From: Micromonospora sp. WMMD812
GTDB taxonomy: Bacteria > Actinomycetota > Actinomycetes > Mycobacteriales > Micromonosporaceae
Direction: 5' to 3'
Assembly: GCF_027497215.1 (NCBI RefSeq)
Contig: NZ_CP114904.1
Location: 2,061,001 to 2,125,000 of the forward strand
DNA: 64,000 bases
How positions within the stretch are numbered: position 1 is the stretch's first letter; each line of letters starts with the position of its first letter. This document shows positions 1-8,583 of this stretch, piece by piece. The translations under genes and the position numbers were made by a program. The notes beneath the pieces are model-generated. The model saw only the letters and a program-made list of their open reading frames with translations, had not been told where the DNA came from and ran no database searches.

Positions 1-765
1 CTGCTCGACGTCGGCGCCGTCGTCTACGCTGCCGCGCACGGCACGTTCAGCCATTTCAACAACGACGCCGAGCCGGTCGCCGAAACCGTGCGGACGGTGT
101 TCTCCATCGGCGTCGCACCGCTCCTGCTGATCACTCTGATCATCGCGGTCCTGGTCCTGATCCAACGTACCGGCGACCGTGCCATGACCCGCGCCCTGCG
201 CGCCGGACTCGGGCTTGCCATCGCCAGCATGGTCGTGGCGCTCTGGCTCAGCAACTCCGCGGGCGCCACACCGCGGACGCTGACCGACGCCAACGGCAAC
301 CCGGTGTCCATGAACGGCGGCCACGGCATCGGCGACCCCGACGGCAACGGAATGTTCCTCACCAACTGGAGCACGACCGGCGGCGACCTCCGTGTGCCGC
401 ACTTCGTCGGCCTGCACGCCATCCAGGTGCTGCTGCTCATCACCGCGATCCTGGGTGCGCTCGCGACCCGTCATGACTGGCTCCGCGCCGAACGAGTCCG
501 GGCCCGGCTCGTCGGCGTCGCCGGCCTCGGCTACACCGGTGTGTTCGCCGTGCTCACCTGGCAGGCGAAGCGAGGCATGCCGGTCACCCGTCTCGATCGG
601 CAGACCCTGATCGCCTTCACCGGGGTATCGGTGCTCACCCTGGTGACGGCCGCCGCAGTGGTCGTCGCTGCCCGTCGCCCGTCCGCGCCACCCACCGCCG
701 GACAGCAGCGCGATGAAGCGTCGGCCGTGACGGCCGACGCGGACGCGGCAGTGATCAAGGGTTGA
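1..765 (+). CDS. Multi-pass membrane protein, 5' end outside window
   Basis: The reading frame is open from the first base, so the true start lies upstream; a GTG at 88 is an internal possibility. About five hydrophobic segments are visible: around codons 30-52, 65-85, 137-158, 172-192 and 200-222. The loop between the second and third is Gly/Asn/Asp-rich, and the third segment is preceded by a HFVGLHAIQ motif. The C-terminus is a short charged tail. I do not recognise the family and see no catalytic motif. It stands alone on the plus strand, and 210 bp of non-coding DNA separate it from the next gene. Confidence 0.6.
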   Translation: MLDVGAVVYAAAHGTFSHFNNDAEPVAETVRTVFSIGVAPLLLITLIIAVLVLIQRTGDRAMTRALRAGLGLAIASMVVALWLSNSAGATPRTLTDANGNPVSMNGGHGIGDPDGNGMFLTNWSTTGGDLRVPHFVGLHAIQVLLLITAILGALATRHDWLRAERVRARLVGVAGLGYTGVFAVLTWQAKRGMPVTRLDRQTLIAFTGVSVLTLVTAAAVVVAARRPSAPPTAGQQRDEASAVTADADAAVIKG

Positions 766-976
766 CAAGCTCGAGACGGCTGCGGCAACCTTGCAGCCGA
801 CCACGCGATCGGCGTGGGCACTCTGCATGAGGGAATGACGCCTGTGATCCGGGTAGGCCGAGCGGCCGCCTGAGTGTCGAGCACGCGACGGAGGATCGTC
901 GCGCTGCTCCATCACGGTTGAGCGGTCCAACGCTTCTTCCGCCCACCGCAGCTTCTCTCCTGCATCGAGGTCTACG

Positions 977-1735
977 TTGATCATGGATGTCCGCATCCAG
1001 CAGTCCGTCGTCGCCAACCTCTCCAACCGACCCGCACCCGTAGCGGTGGGGCCGTTCGTGTTCGGGATGGACCCCACCACGACCAGTCCCAACATCAACT
1101 ACGCGACGCCGCGTCCCGGTGCTGCCATCACCGCCGCCGACGTCGCCGCCCTGGTCGCAGCCTTCCGCGCGGCTGATCGCAAACCCCGCCTGGAGTACGT
1201 CATCAGTTGCGCCCCCGGCCTGGAGGCACTCCTGACCGCCGCCGGCTTTCTCGCGGAAGCCCGGCACACCTACCTGCTCTGCACGCCCAGCACATTGACG
1301 ACACCACCCACGCTCGACCACCTCGATCTGCAGGAACCGGGCACCGATCTTCAGCGCGCCGCGCTGATCAGCGCGCAGAACGAAGCGTTCGGCGGCGACC
1401 CGGTGGCCTCCGAGGCTGACGTAGCTCGGCTTCGGAACCTGCAGGGCGACGGCGGCGTGGCCGTCATGGCCGTCGCTGGCGACGGCACCTGTGTGGGAGG
1501 TGGCGGGGCGGTCCCGCCCACCGGCGCGGTAAGCGAGGTCGCCGGCATCGCCGTTCGCACGCCCTACCGCCGCCAGGGACTGGCGAGCGTGATCACCGCC
1601 GACATCACCCGGCGGCTGTTCACCACCGGCACGGAGATCGCCTGGCTGGAGGCCTCCGGCGAGGAATCGTGGCGGGTGTACGAGCGGGTCGGCTACCGAC
1701 CCGCCGGTCAACGGCTCTACATCGCCCTGACCTGA
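977..1735 (+). CDS. GNAT-family N-acetyltransferase
   Basis: A 252-residue protein expected to transfer the acetyl group of acetyl-CoA to an unidentified amine; it has no signal peptide and should be cytosolic. The acetyl-CoA loop is visible near residue 200 as VRTPYRRQGLAS, a good match to the GNAT R/Q-x-x-G-x-G/A motif. It is followed by a C-terminal WRVYERVGY strand typical of the fold. The N-terminal ~110 residues look like a second, degenerate GNAT-like half. TTG at 977 is chosen because GAGG at 967-970 is well spaced for it; ATG at 983 is the alternative. The substrate cannot be inferred. Confidence 0.8.
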   Translation: MIMDVRIQQSVVANLSNRPAPVAVGPFVFGMDPTTTSPNINYATPRPGAAITAADVAALVAAFRAADRKPRLEYVISCAPGLEALLTAAGFLAEARHTYLLCTPSTLTTPPTLDHLDLQEPGTDLQRAALISAQNEAFGGDPVASEADVARLRNLQGDGGVAVMAVAGDGTCVGGGGAVPPTGAVSEVAGIAVRTPYRRQGLASVITADITRRLFTTGTEIAWLEASGEESWRVYERVGYRPAGQRLYIALT

Positions 1736-1958
1736 GGTCCGACCCAGAACCCGGGCCGAGGTCCACCGACCACGGCCCGGGCCACCTCTGCGGTTCGCCA
1801 CGGAACACCCGCTCATCGGCCGCGGCCGAGCGTTCGACCCACGCGACGCCTGTCACGCGCGTTGTGCCGTGTCGGCCGCAGTTCCGCGCACACGATCTCG
1901 GGCTCACCGCGTCCCAGGGCGTGGCAGGCCGCTCACCTGCAAGTGATCTACTCAATGA

Positions 1959-2642
1959 GTGAGCAACCTGCGAGATCTCATCGTCCGCTGGCAGCGCGGC
2001 TGGGGCGTGGCTCGCGAGCTGCCCGTCGCCGACGACGTAGGCGGCGCGTTGCGGGTCCGGTCCATGCAGCCCGGCCGCGACATCGAATATGTCGCGTTCG
2101 ATGCCGACGAGGACCCCGCGTCGCTTGCCAGGCTGGCCGAGCTGGTGGCTGGCGAGGACGCCGTCACATGGCTGACCGTGCCCACCACCGATCCGGTGGG
2201 GGCGGCCACGGCGCTGACGGCCGCCGGCCTGATCGTGCTGAAGCACTCGGAACTGCTGATGACAGCCGATCTTCGCGGGCATCAGCAGAACCTGCCCGCG
2301 GCACCGTACCGGCTGCTGACCCAGGTCGATTCCTACCGTGGCGACAGCGTGGTCACGGCCACGGTACGGCACGAGTCAGGAGACATCGGTGCGCGCGGGA
2401 CGATGGGACTGGCCGGTACGGATGCGGTCGCCGACCGGATCGAAACCATGCCGGCTCATCGCCGCAGAGGCCTGGCCAGCGCGGTTATGAGTGCACTAGC
2501 CCGCTCCGCGATCGACGAAGGCGCCGAACACGGCATCCTCATCGCCAGCGAGGACGGTCAACGTCTGTACAGGACGCTCGGCTGGCAGCCGGTAGCCGAT
2601 GTACTGATCGCAACGACGCCTGGCAACACGTACCCGTCCTGA
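1959..2642 (+). CDS. GNAT-family N-acetyltransferase
   Basis: A 227-residue predicted acetyltransferase. The acetyl-CoA binding motif MPAHRRRGLASAVM lies near residue 170, followed by the usual helix and a QRLYRTLGW segment near the C-terminus. The N-terminal half is not conserved enough to name a substrate. It is the second GNAT within 2 kb on this strand, 223 bp after the first. The two share the RRxGLAS-type motif but little else that I can see, so recent duplication is not evident. GTG at 1959 is the start used; the overlapping ATG at 1955 is in a different frame. Confidence 0.75.
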   Translation: MSNLRDLIVRWQRGWGVARELPVADDVGGALRVRSMQPGRDIEYVAFDADEDPASLARLAELVAGEDAVTWLTVPTTDPVGAATALTAAGLIVLKHSELLMTADLRGHQQNLPAAPYRLLTQVDSYRGDSVVTATVRHESGDIGARGTMGLAGTDAVADRIETMPAHRRRGLASAVMSALARSAIDEGAEHGILIASEDGQRLYRTLGWQPVADVLIATTPGNTYPS

Positions 2643-2793
2643 ACGGCGCAGACAGCCTCGGCCGACACACGCTTCTCGTCCTCGTCCATCGAGCGCGCGA
2701 TCCACCGTCCGACGAAGGCGTGCCGGCCTCAGCAGCCCCGGTGAACGAGCTGGGTGTCTTCGATTGTCCCGGCCGGTCAGTACCCTGCGCGCC

Positions 2794-3636
2794 ATGACAC
2801 GCAATCCGCTGACGCACCTTCGACACGACTCGGGCAGCGGCCTCCTCAGCCCCGCCCTTCCGCCAGGGCGAACCGTGCTCGAAACTGCGGCTGGGGTTCT
2901 CGATGAGCCAATCCTGTGGATCAGCGATACCCGTCCAGACCCCGGTCTGTGGGGATCGCTTCAGGCGTGCCACGCCCGGACGGGTCTGTGGCCACTGCTG
3001 CTCGGAGAGAGTAGGTACGAGGCGGGCAGCCCATGGACGACCGGCGAGCTCGACCCGGGTCTCATCAAGTCCCGGCCGGGCGATCATGACGCCGATGAGC
3101 TGCTGGCAGGGTGGTGGTCCGCCTACACGGCCCTTGATGAGGATGACGACATGCTCAGCGCGCCGGAGCGGATGGCCGTGACGGCGCCGTTTGGCCAGCG
3201 GTGGCCCGGGCTCGCGCCTGCCGGAACGCTGCGGGAAGACTCCGCTGCTCGGGCTGCCGAGTTCGCGGAACACCTGGTCGCCGCCGCCTGGCTGACCGCA
3301 CCACACCTCGGGCTGAGCGCCAGTGTTCGCGGTGCGGATGCCCTGGCCGATCTGGGGTGGGGCGGGCCACTGAACTACGAGAACGACACCGCGCAGTTCA
3401 GCGCGGTGCTGCGCAGCTGGGAAGAACGCTTCGGTGGAAGAGTCGTCGGCCTCGGACCAGCCGTGCTCTACCTCAGCGTCGCCGCTCCGCCCACCGATAC
3501 AGACCACGCGCTGCGCGTCGCCGCAGAACACTTTGCGTTCTGCCCCGACAACGTGTGGCAGTCCAGCACGAACACCCTCACCCGTTACGCCGAGAGCCTC
3601 GTCGAGCGGGCGTGGTGGTCGTTCTGGTGGGACTGA
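2794..3636 (+). CDS. DUF4253 domain-containing protein
   Basis: A 280-residue cytosolic protein of unknown function. The last ~110 residues carry the features I associate with DUF4253: a WGGPLNYENDT segment, LRSWEERFGGRVVGLG, then an AAEHFAFCPDNVWQ block and a Trp-rich C-terminus ending WWSFWWD. The N-terminal region is variable and Trp-rich, as is usual in this family. ATG at 2794 is preferred to the TTG at 2764 because conservation begins only later; neither has a good Shine-Dalgarno sequence. DUF4253 proteins are common and often multi-copy in Streptomyces and Micromonospora. No partner gene is apparent. Confidence 0.7.
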   Translation: MTRNPLTHLRHDSGSGLLSPALPPGRTVLETAAGVLDEPILWISDTRPDPGLWGSLQACHARTGLWPLLLGESRYEAGSPWTTGELDPGLIKSRPGDHDADELLAGWWSAYTALDEDDDMLSAPERMAVTAPFGQRWPGLAPAGTLREDSAARAAEFAEHLVAAAWLTAPHLGLSASVRGADALADLGWGGPLNYENDTAQFSAVLRSWEERFGGRVVGLGPAVLYLSVAAPPTDTDHALRVAAEHFAFCPDNVWQSSTNTLTRYAESLVERAWWSFWWD

Positions 3637-3902
3637 TTCGCCCCATCGCCGGCGCCGGACGGGAGGGTCACCACGGACACATGATCTTGTTTCCGAGCCG
3701 TCGGTCTTCTCCGTGGACGGCCACGATAGCGACGCCCGTCGCCGAGACTGGGCCAGGAATCCCATTACCAGCGAAGAGTCCGACCCGCCAGACATGGCTG
3801 GAGCACTAGACTCGCGACAACGGCGAGTAACACTCTGAGCGCTTTCGGTGATAATCCGAAGGGGCGGACGTCCTCACAGGGGACACAGAGGGGAAGAACG
3901 AC

Positions 3903-4334
3903 GTGCCACACAACGTTCACGGGGAACACATTGATGACCTGACGTTCATCAACCCGACGGGTCTCTACGATCCTCGGCCGAATGCCTACTCACATCTTGC
4001 GATATTCCCGGCCGGTTGGCGCATGATCCTCCCGGCAGGACAAGGCGGCGAGACCGAAGACGGCGCTCTGGCGGAGGACTTCGGGACGCAACTCAGGCAG
4101 GCGCTGGCAAACACGGAGACTGTGCTTGCGGCCGCCGGCGCCACGATGTCGGACGTGGCCAAGTTCAACCTCCTCGTCGTTGACCACAACGAGGAGAAGT
4201 TCGGGTTGGTGAGACAGGAGTTCGATCGCGTATGGGGTGACCGCAAGCCGGCGTGGACTCTGATTCCGGTGCCCGCCCTTGCGCTGGACGGAATGCTGAT
4301 CGAGATCGACGTTATCGCTGTGGTGCCGCAGTGA
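3903..4334 (+). CDS. RidA/YjgF-family protein
   Basis: A 143-residue protein of normal length for the Rid (YjgF/YER057c/UK114) superfamily. RidA itself hydrolyses reactive enamine/imine intermediates released by PLP enzymes; other subgroups have unknown roles. Visible family features are the FNLLVVDHNEE-type central strand, the FGLVRQEFDRVWG helix, PAWTLIPVPALA in place of the usual PARTxxxVxxL, and IEIDVIAVV at the end. The catalytic Arg of true RidA (PARS/T) appears replaced by Trp. It therefore probably belongs to a non-RidA subgroup and may not be an enamine deaminase. GTG at 3903 is preceded by a purine-rich GAGGGGAAG. Confidence 0.75.
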   Translation: MPHNVHGEHIDDLTFINPTGLYDPRPNAYSHLAIFPAGWRMILPAGQGGETEDGALAEDFGTQLRQALANTETVLAAAGATMSDVAKFNLLVVDHNEEKFGLVRQEFDRVWGDRKPAWTLIPVPALALDGMLIEIDVIAVVPQ

Positions 4335-4534
4335 GACGGTAGGCACTCCGGCAATCAGTGCCCCTGCACCGCCGCCCACGCCCGCGTCATCATCGACGCC
4401 CTGGTGTTGGACCTCGCGTGGATCGGCCCGGGCCAGCCGATGCCAGGCCTTACTCGATCGGGTAGGACAGGCCTTGTCGGCGGTTCCTGCCGATCGTGGG
4501 CGGCGTGCGGCGGCGGTACGCCGTTGGCTATCGG

Positions 4535-6313
4535 TCAGGTCGGTGTGGACTGGAGGGCGTCCGCGACCGGCCGCCGGGTGGCGGCCAGGGCGGGGATGGC
4601 GGTGAGTGCGGCGACGGCGAGCAGGACCCCGAGTGCCATGGCCAGCATCCAGGAGCCGGGCGCGTACTGGGGGTCGCCCGGAGTGACGACCAGGCACAGC
4701 GCGATTCCGGCCGGGACCCCGAGGGCGACGCCGGGTGCCGCGGGAAGGAGCTGCGCTACCGCCATGCCCACGGTGACCTGTGCGGGTGTGGCGCCGAGTG
4801 TGCGGGCGACGGCGAGGGGGTGCCGGGCGTCGAGGACCGTGGTCCAGGTGCTCACAACGGCATTGATCAATGCGAGGACGCACAGCACGACGATGACGAG
4901 GAGCATGGCCTGGAGGGTTCGCGTGTTGCGGGGGTTGGCCAGCTCCGATTCGCCGAGCTTGACCTGCCGGTCCTGCGCGAGGCCCATCAGCAAGGCGGCG
5001 AGCGCGATCGTGGTGATCAGGGTGTTCACCATGACCAGTCGGGCGCGGCGTGGCCGACGGGCGTTGACGCGTACCCCGAGCAGCAGCGCGGTGGGTAGCC
5101 GGCGGGACAGCCAGACGCGCCACCGCCGGCGGCGCGGTGGTGTGGCCGCATCGGCCAGCGCGTGGACGGTGTCGGTGGTGGCGGCGCGCACCACGGGCGC
5201 CAGCGCCGCCGCGACGGCGATGGCGAGCGCCAGGGCAAGGGCGGCGACCACGGTGCGCAGCGCGGGCGGGTGCGTGCCGGTGGAGCCGAGGAGTCCGGCG
5301 CCGGGGTTGGTGAGCGCGGGCGCGGCGAGCCAGCCGGCGGTCAGGCCGGCGCCGGCGCCGGCGAGCCCGATGACGAGGTATTCGGCGAGGTGCACGGCGG
5401 CGATCATGGCTGGTCCAGCGCCGACGGCCTTGAGGAGCCCCACCCTGCGACGCTGGTCGACAACGCGGCCGGCGACGATGTTGGCGACGCTGGCCACCGC
5501 GAGAGCGGTGAGCAGCCAGCTGCCGACCATCAGGACCCGTCGCGCCTGTTTGACGAGCTTGCCGTCCGTGTCGGCGATCTCTATCCAGCTGGTGTATTCG
5601 ATCCCGTCCCTGCCCATGTGGCGGAAGGAGGTGCCGACCTGCGGGTCGGCGAATCTCAGGTTCAGGGTGTAGGACAGCGGCCGCGCGCCGGCCAGCGCGG
5701 GGATCTGGCTACTGTGGACCCAGACCAGGCCGGCGTACTGGACCAGCGGGCTGCCCGAGTCGTATCGCCAGTCGGCGTTCGGGTAGACGGCCCTGGCGGC
5801 GGTGACCGCAGTGCCGACCACCCGCAGCGGATGGCCGTTGATGTCGACGGTGTCGCCGGTGTGCACGCCGAGGGCGTTGGCGAAGGTGGGTTCGATGACC
5901 ACGCCGCCGGGGCGTACCCAGGTGCCGGTGGTCACCGCGGGCCGGTCGAGCGCCGCCGGCGAGTTGTCCCGGCCTTGGACGACCGCCTGCACGGTCTTGC
6001 CGCGAGCGGTCAGCATCAGAAAGGCGATCGGGTACGGCCCACTGTCTGCGGTGACGCCGGGCGCGGTGGACAGCGGCGCGAGGGCGGTCAAGGCCTCCGC
6101 GCCCGTCGCTCCCGGCATCGCCACCACGTCGGGGCCCGCGGTTGCGGCCCGGGTCCGCTCGTACGGGCGGGCGAGAGCCCTGTCGAGGGCGAGGCCGAGG
6201 GTCAGCGTGCCGGTCGCGGCACTGATCGCGATCAGCAGCAGTACGGTCTCCGTGCGCCGTCGGCGGAGGTCGCGCACCAGCAGCCGGCACATCAGCAGCA
6301 GACGTCCGCGCAC
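4535..6313 (-). CDS. FtsX/MacB-type ABC transporter permease
   Basis: A 592-residue membrane permease, partner of the ATPase immediately upstream (1-bp gap). There is one N-terminal transmembrane segment (about residues 17-38) and a ~220-residue extracytoplasmic domain. Two sets of three hydrophobic helices follow (about 265-380 and 450-585). The FtsX signature GRVVDQRRRVGLLKAVGA follows the second helix, and ARTLGATPAQV is its counterpart in the second half. This is the single-chain, two-FtsX-domain layout of actinobacterial MacB-like systems, which usually move lipids, peptides or drugs using force across the membrane. The substrate is unknown. PadR control suggests induction by a toxic small molecule. 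Confidence 0.85.
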   Translation of the reverse strand: MRGRLLLMCRLLVRDLRRRRTETVLLLIAISAATGTLTLGLALDRALARPYERTRAATAGPDVVAMPGATGAEALTALAPLSTAPGVTADSGPYPIAFLMLTARGKTVQAVVQGRDNSPAALDRPAVTTGTWVRPGGVVIEPTFANALGVHTGDTVDINGHPLRVVGTAVTAARAVYPNADWRYDSGSPLVQYAGLVWVHSSQIPALAGARPLSYTLNLRFADPQVGTSFRHMGRDGIEYTSWIEIADTDGKLVKQARRVLMVGSWLLTALAVASVANIVAGRVVDQRRRVGLLKAVGAGPAMIAAVHLAEYLVIGLAGAGAGLTAGWLAAPALTNPGAGLLGSTGTHPPALRTVVAALALALAIAVAAALAPVVRAATTDTVHALADAATPPRRRRWRVWLSRRLPTALLLGVRVNARRPRRARLVMVNTLITTIALAALLMGLAQDRQVKLGESELANPRNTRTLQAMLLVIVVLCVLALINAVVSTWTTVLDARHPLAVARTLGATPAQVTVGMAVAQLLPAAPGVALGVPAGIALCLVVTPGDPQYAPGSWMLAMALGVLLAVAALTAIPALAATRRPVADALQSTPT

Positions 6314-6314
6314 C

Positions 6315-7055
6315 TCAGCGCCACCCGCCGTAGACCGTACCGGCGCCCGCGGCGGCGGGGCTGGCGGCGAGATGGTTGTCGTCGGCGAACGACCCGTCCC
6401 GCATGGAGATCATCCGGTCGGCGATCGCGGCGATGCGTGCGTCGTGGGTGACCACCACCAGTGTCTGCCCCGCCGTGCGTAGCTCCTCGAACAGCCGCAG
6501 CACCTCGAGGGTGGCGGCGCTGTCCAGGTTGCCGGTGGGCTCGTCGGCGAGCAGGATCAGCGGCTCGTTGCTCAGCGCGCGGGCGATGGCGACCCGCTGA
6601 CGTTGGCCGCCGGACAGCGCCGACGGCAGGTGCGTGGCGCGGTCGGCGAGCCCGACCCGGTCGAGCAGGTGCAGGGCACGTTGCCGGGCTCGGTGGGGAG
6701 ACCGCCCGGCCAGCAGCGCGGCCAGTTCGACGTTCTCCACGGCGGTGAGTTCGTCCATGAGGTGGAACGACTGGAAGACGAAGCCGATGTGGTGGCGCCG
6801 CAGTCGGGCCAGGGCGCGTTCGCTCATCGTGTCGATCCGGTGCTCGGCCAGCCAGATCTCGCCGTCGGTGGGGCGTTGCAGACCGCCGAGCAGGTGCAGC
6901 AGGGTCGACTTGCCGCAGCCGCTCGGGCCCATAATCGCTAGCGTCTGCCCGGCGGGCACGTCCAGGTCGACCTCGTCGACCGCCCGGACCAACGCGCTCC
7001 CCCGGCCGTACCACCTGGTCACCCCGCGCGCCCGCAGCAGCGCCGATCCGGTCAT
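6315..7055 (-). CDS. ABC transporter ATP-binding protein (LolD/MacB type)
   Basis: A 246-residue ATPase with every motif intact: Walker A GPSGCGKST near residue 44, Q-loop FVFQSFHL, signature LSGGQRQR, Walker B LILLADEPTGNLDS and H-loop VVVTHD. The GNLDS extension after Walker B is typical of the LolD/MacB/FtsE class that pairs with FtsX-type permeases, which matches the gene downstream. It lies 52 bp after the padR stop and 1 bp before the permease start, so padR-ATPase-permease is probably one transcript. A complete three-gene regulated exporter is therefore present. Confidence 0.9.
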   Translation of the reverse strand: MTGSALLRARGVTRWYGRGSALVRAVDEVDLDVPAGQTLAIMGPSGCGKSTLLHLLGGLQRPTDGEIWLAEHRIDTMSERALARLRRHHIGFVFQSFHLMDELTAVENVELAALLAGRSPHRARQRALHLLDRVGLADRATHLPSALSGGQRQRVAIARALSNEPLILLADEPTGNLDSAATLEVLRLFEELRTAGQTLVVVTHDARIAAIADRMISMRDGSFADDNHLAASPAAAGAGTVYGGWR

Positions 7056-7107
7056 GCGGCACCACCGGGTACGGCCTCGCGGCGCTCGCTTCGCTCGGTG
7101 TGCTCGG

Positions 7108-7647
7108 TCATGGGTTCGCCTTCCGTCGGGTCCGGTCGCGTTCGGTCCACATCCGTTCGCACGCCTCCAGCCATTCGAGGTCGGCCCGCAGCCGCAGCAC
7201 GACCCCCTCCACCAACAACCCGGCGACCGGATCCACCGACCGATCCAACGCGGCCCGCTGGGTGTCCCGCAGTCGGCGCAGCAGCTCGCGCCGCTGCGCG
7301 TCGACCAGGGCCACCGGATCGGCCAGCCGGGCGGCCGCGGCGGCCACCAGCTTGAGATGGAACTCGCTGAGGTCCGGCTTCGGCCAGCTCACCTCGGTCA
7401 GCCACGCGGCGACCCGTTGCTGCCCGGCCGGAGTCAACGCGTAGACCCGGCGATCGGGTCGGTCCGGCAGGCCCTCGGCCCGCTGCGACGTCACCAGCCC
7501 CGCCTTGGCCAGCCGCGCCAGTGTCACGTAGATCTGCCCGGCGTTCATCGCCTCGCCGAGTGGGCCGAGCGCGGCGCGTATCCGGCTTCGTAGCTCATAG
7601 CCGTACGCCGGCTCCTTCGCCAGCATGGCCAGCACCACATCCTGCAC
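7108..7647 (-). CDS. PadR-family transcriptional regulator
   Basis: A 179-residue regulator. The N-terminal ~85 residues form the PadR winged helix: VVLAMLAKEPAYGYEL, then AGQIYVTLARLAKAGLV and a wing ending RRVYALTPAG. The C-terminal half is the helical dimerisation arm (Vir C-terminal type). PadR proteins repress neighbouring efflux genes and release on binding a small hydrophobic ligand. GTG at 7647 is supported by GGAGGTG six bases upstream. The gene is first in the operon, and an inverted repeat sits inside its own promoter, so autorepression of the whole exporter operon is the simplest model. Confidence 0.88.
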   Translation of the reverse strand: MQDVVLAMLAKEPAYGYELRSRIRAALGPLGEAMNAGQIYVTLARLAKAGLVTSQRAEGLPDRPDRRVYALTPAGQQRVAAWLTEVSWPKPDLSEFHLKLVAAAAARLADPVALVDAQRRELLRRLRDTQRAALDRSVDPVAGLLVEGVVLRLRADLEWLEACERMWTERDRTRRKANP

Positions 7648-7673
7648 CCGGGCACACCTCCGTCGACCGACAA

Positions 7674-7702
7674 TAGATAACCGCTAGCCATAGCGCTGTC
7701 AA
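7674..7702 (-). promoter_or_regulatory. Sigma70-type promoter with embedded operator for the padR operon
   Basis: Read on the minus strand: TTGACA (7697-7702), a 17-bp spacer, and TATCTA (7674-7679). This is a near-consensus housekeeping promoter. Inside the spacer is an inverted repeat with arms CGCTA/TAGCG (7682-7686 and 7691-7695) separated by 4 bp. A dimer bound there would block RNA polymerase. That PadR binds it is inferred from position. Confidence 0.7.
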
Positions 7703-7827
7703 ATCTGACGGACGCCCAACCCTGGGGCGGTCGACGATCGCGACCGCTCGATGCGCGAATTGCGGCTGGTCCGGATGTCTGGTCGAGGTGCATCGTGCTC
7801 AGCCGCCCCTGGCCTTCGAGCAGGAGG

Positions 7828-8553
7828 TCACCGGTGGGGATGGCTGGTGATGCCGTCCACGATGGTGGTCAGGTTGTGGTGGAAGGTTTCCTCGGCGTCG
7901 AGGTGGGCGCCGTCGATGACGAGCCGGGCGACGGTGGGATAGCGGCCGGTGTCGAGCATGCGTGTCAGGTAGGGCCCGAGGCTGGCCTGCCAGGCGGTCA
8001 CGTCGGTGCCGGTGGAACGGGCGGTGCGTCGCTCGGTGACCTCGCTGCGGAGCGCTCCGATGAGGAAGGCGTTGAGGGCGCCCAAGGCTCGTTGGAGGTC
8101 GTCGACGCCACGCACGCCAGGGGCTTGACTGAGCGCCGCCGCGGTCGATTCGCCTACGGCGAGCGCGTGAGGCCCCAACTGCGGCCTTCCGCCGAGCAGG
8201 TCGGCGAACCACTCGTGATCAAGTGCGGCGGCACGGGTCGCGTGGGCGATGGCCAGGACCGTTACGCGCCACTCGGAGTGCTGGCCGGCCTCGGCGATCT
8301 GGGCGTACACGGCGTCGACCATCAGATCGAGCAGCTCGGATCTGTTGATCACGTAGTCGTAGAGCCGCATCGGACCGACACCGAGCTCTTTGGCGATCTT
8401 GCGCACCGACAGCCCGTCGAGGCCGTGTGCGTCGGCGAGCCGGATCGCCGTGGCGGCGATCTTCGCTCGGCTCAGCGGCACCGGCGCCGCCCGAGGCTGA
8501 GGCTCGGGCCGTTCCCAGACGGGCAACGATGCGCTACCGTACGGCGTATCCAT
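7828..8553 (-). CDS. TetR-family repressor (TetR_C_1-like C-terminus)
   Basis: A 241-residue regulator. The helix-turn-helix lies at about residues 30-75 (IAATAIRLADAHGLDGLSV, then KELGVGPMRLYDYVINR). The ligand domain resembles the C-terminal family found in tetracycline repressor itself. ATG at 8553 is chosen because conservation starts shortly after it and it abuts the intergenic operator. Longer starts would run into the divergent gene. The partner gene, 30 bp away on the other strand, is a TetX-like flavoprotein. By analogy with tetR-type loci the protein probably represses both genes until a polyketide-like ligand binds; the ligand is unknown. Confidence 0.82.
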   Translation of the reverse strand: MDTPYGSASLPVWERPEPQPRAAPVPLSRAKIAATAIRLADAHGLDGLSVRKIAKELGVGPMRLYDYVINRSELLDLMVDAVYAQIAEAGQHSEWRVTVLAIAHATRAAALDHEWFADLLGGRPQLGPHALAVGESTAAALSQAPGVRGVDDLQRALGALNAFLIGALRSEVTERRTARSTGTDVTAWQASLGPYLTRMLDTGRYPTVARLVIDGAHLDAEETFHHNLTTIVDGITSHPHR

Positions 8554-8571
8554 AGAATACAGCGTACGGTA
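8535..8571. promoter_or_regulatory. TetR operator between the repressor and the flavin monooxygenase
   Basis: A perfect inverted repeat has arms TACCGTACG (8535-8543) and CGTACGGTA (8563-8571), with a smaller nested GTAT/ATAC pair (8546-8549 and 8557-8560). It overlaps the first codons of the repressor and the divergent intergenic space, so it could control both directions. Binding by the adjacent TetR protein is inferred. Confidence 0.7.
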
Positions 8572-8583
8572 AGGGAGATGGTG

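Noticed and set aside
4335..4534. Possible small gene between the RidA-like gene and the permease
   Set aside because: Frames across it on both strands are only extensions of shadows; no ribosome site or protein-like composition seen.
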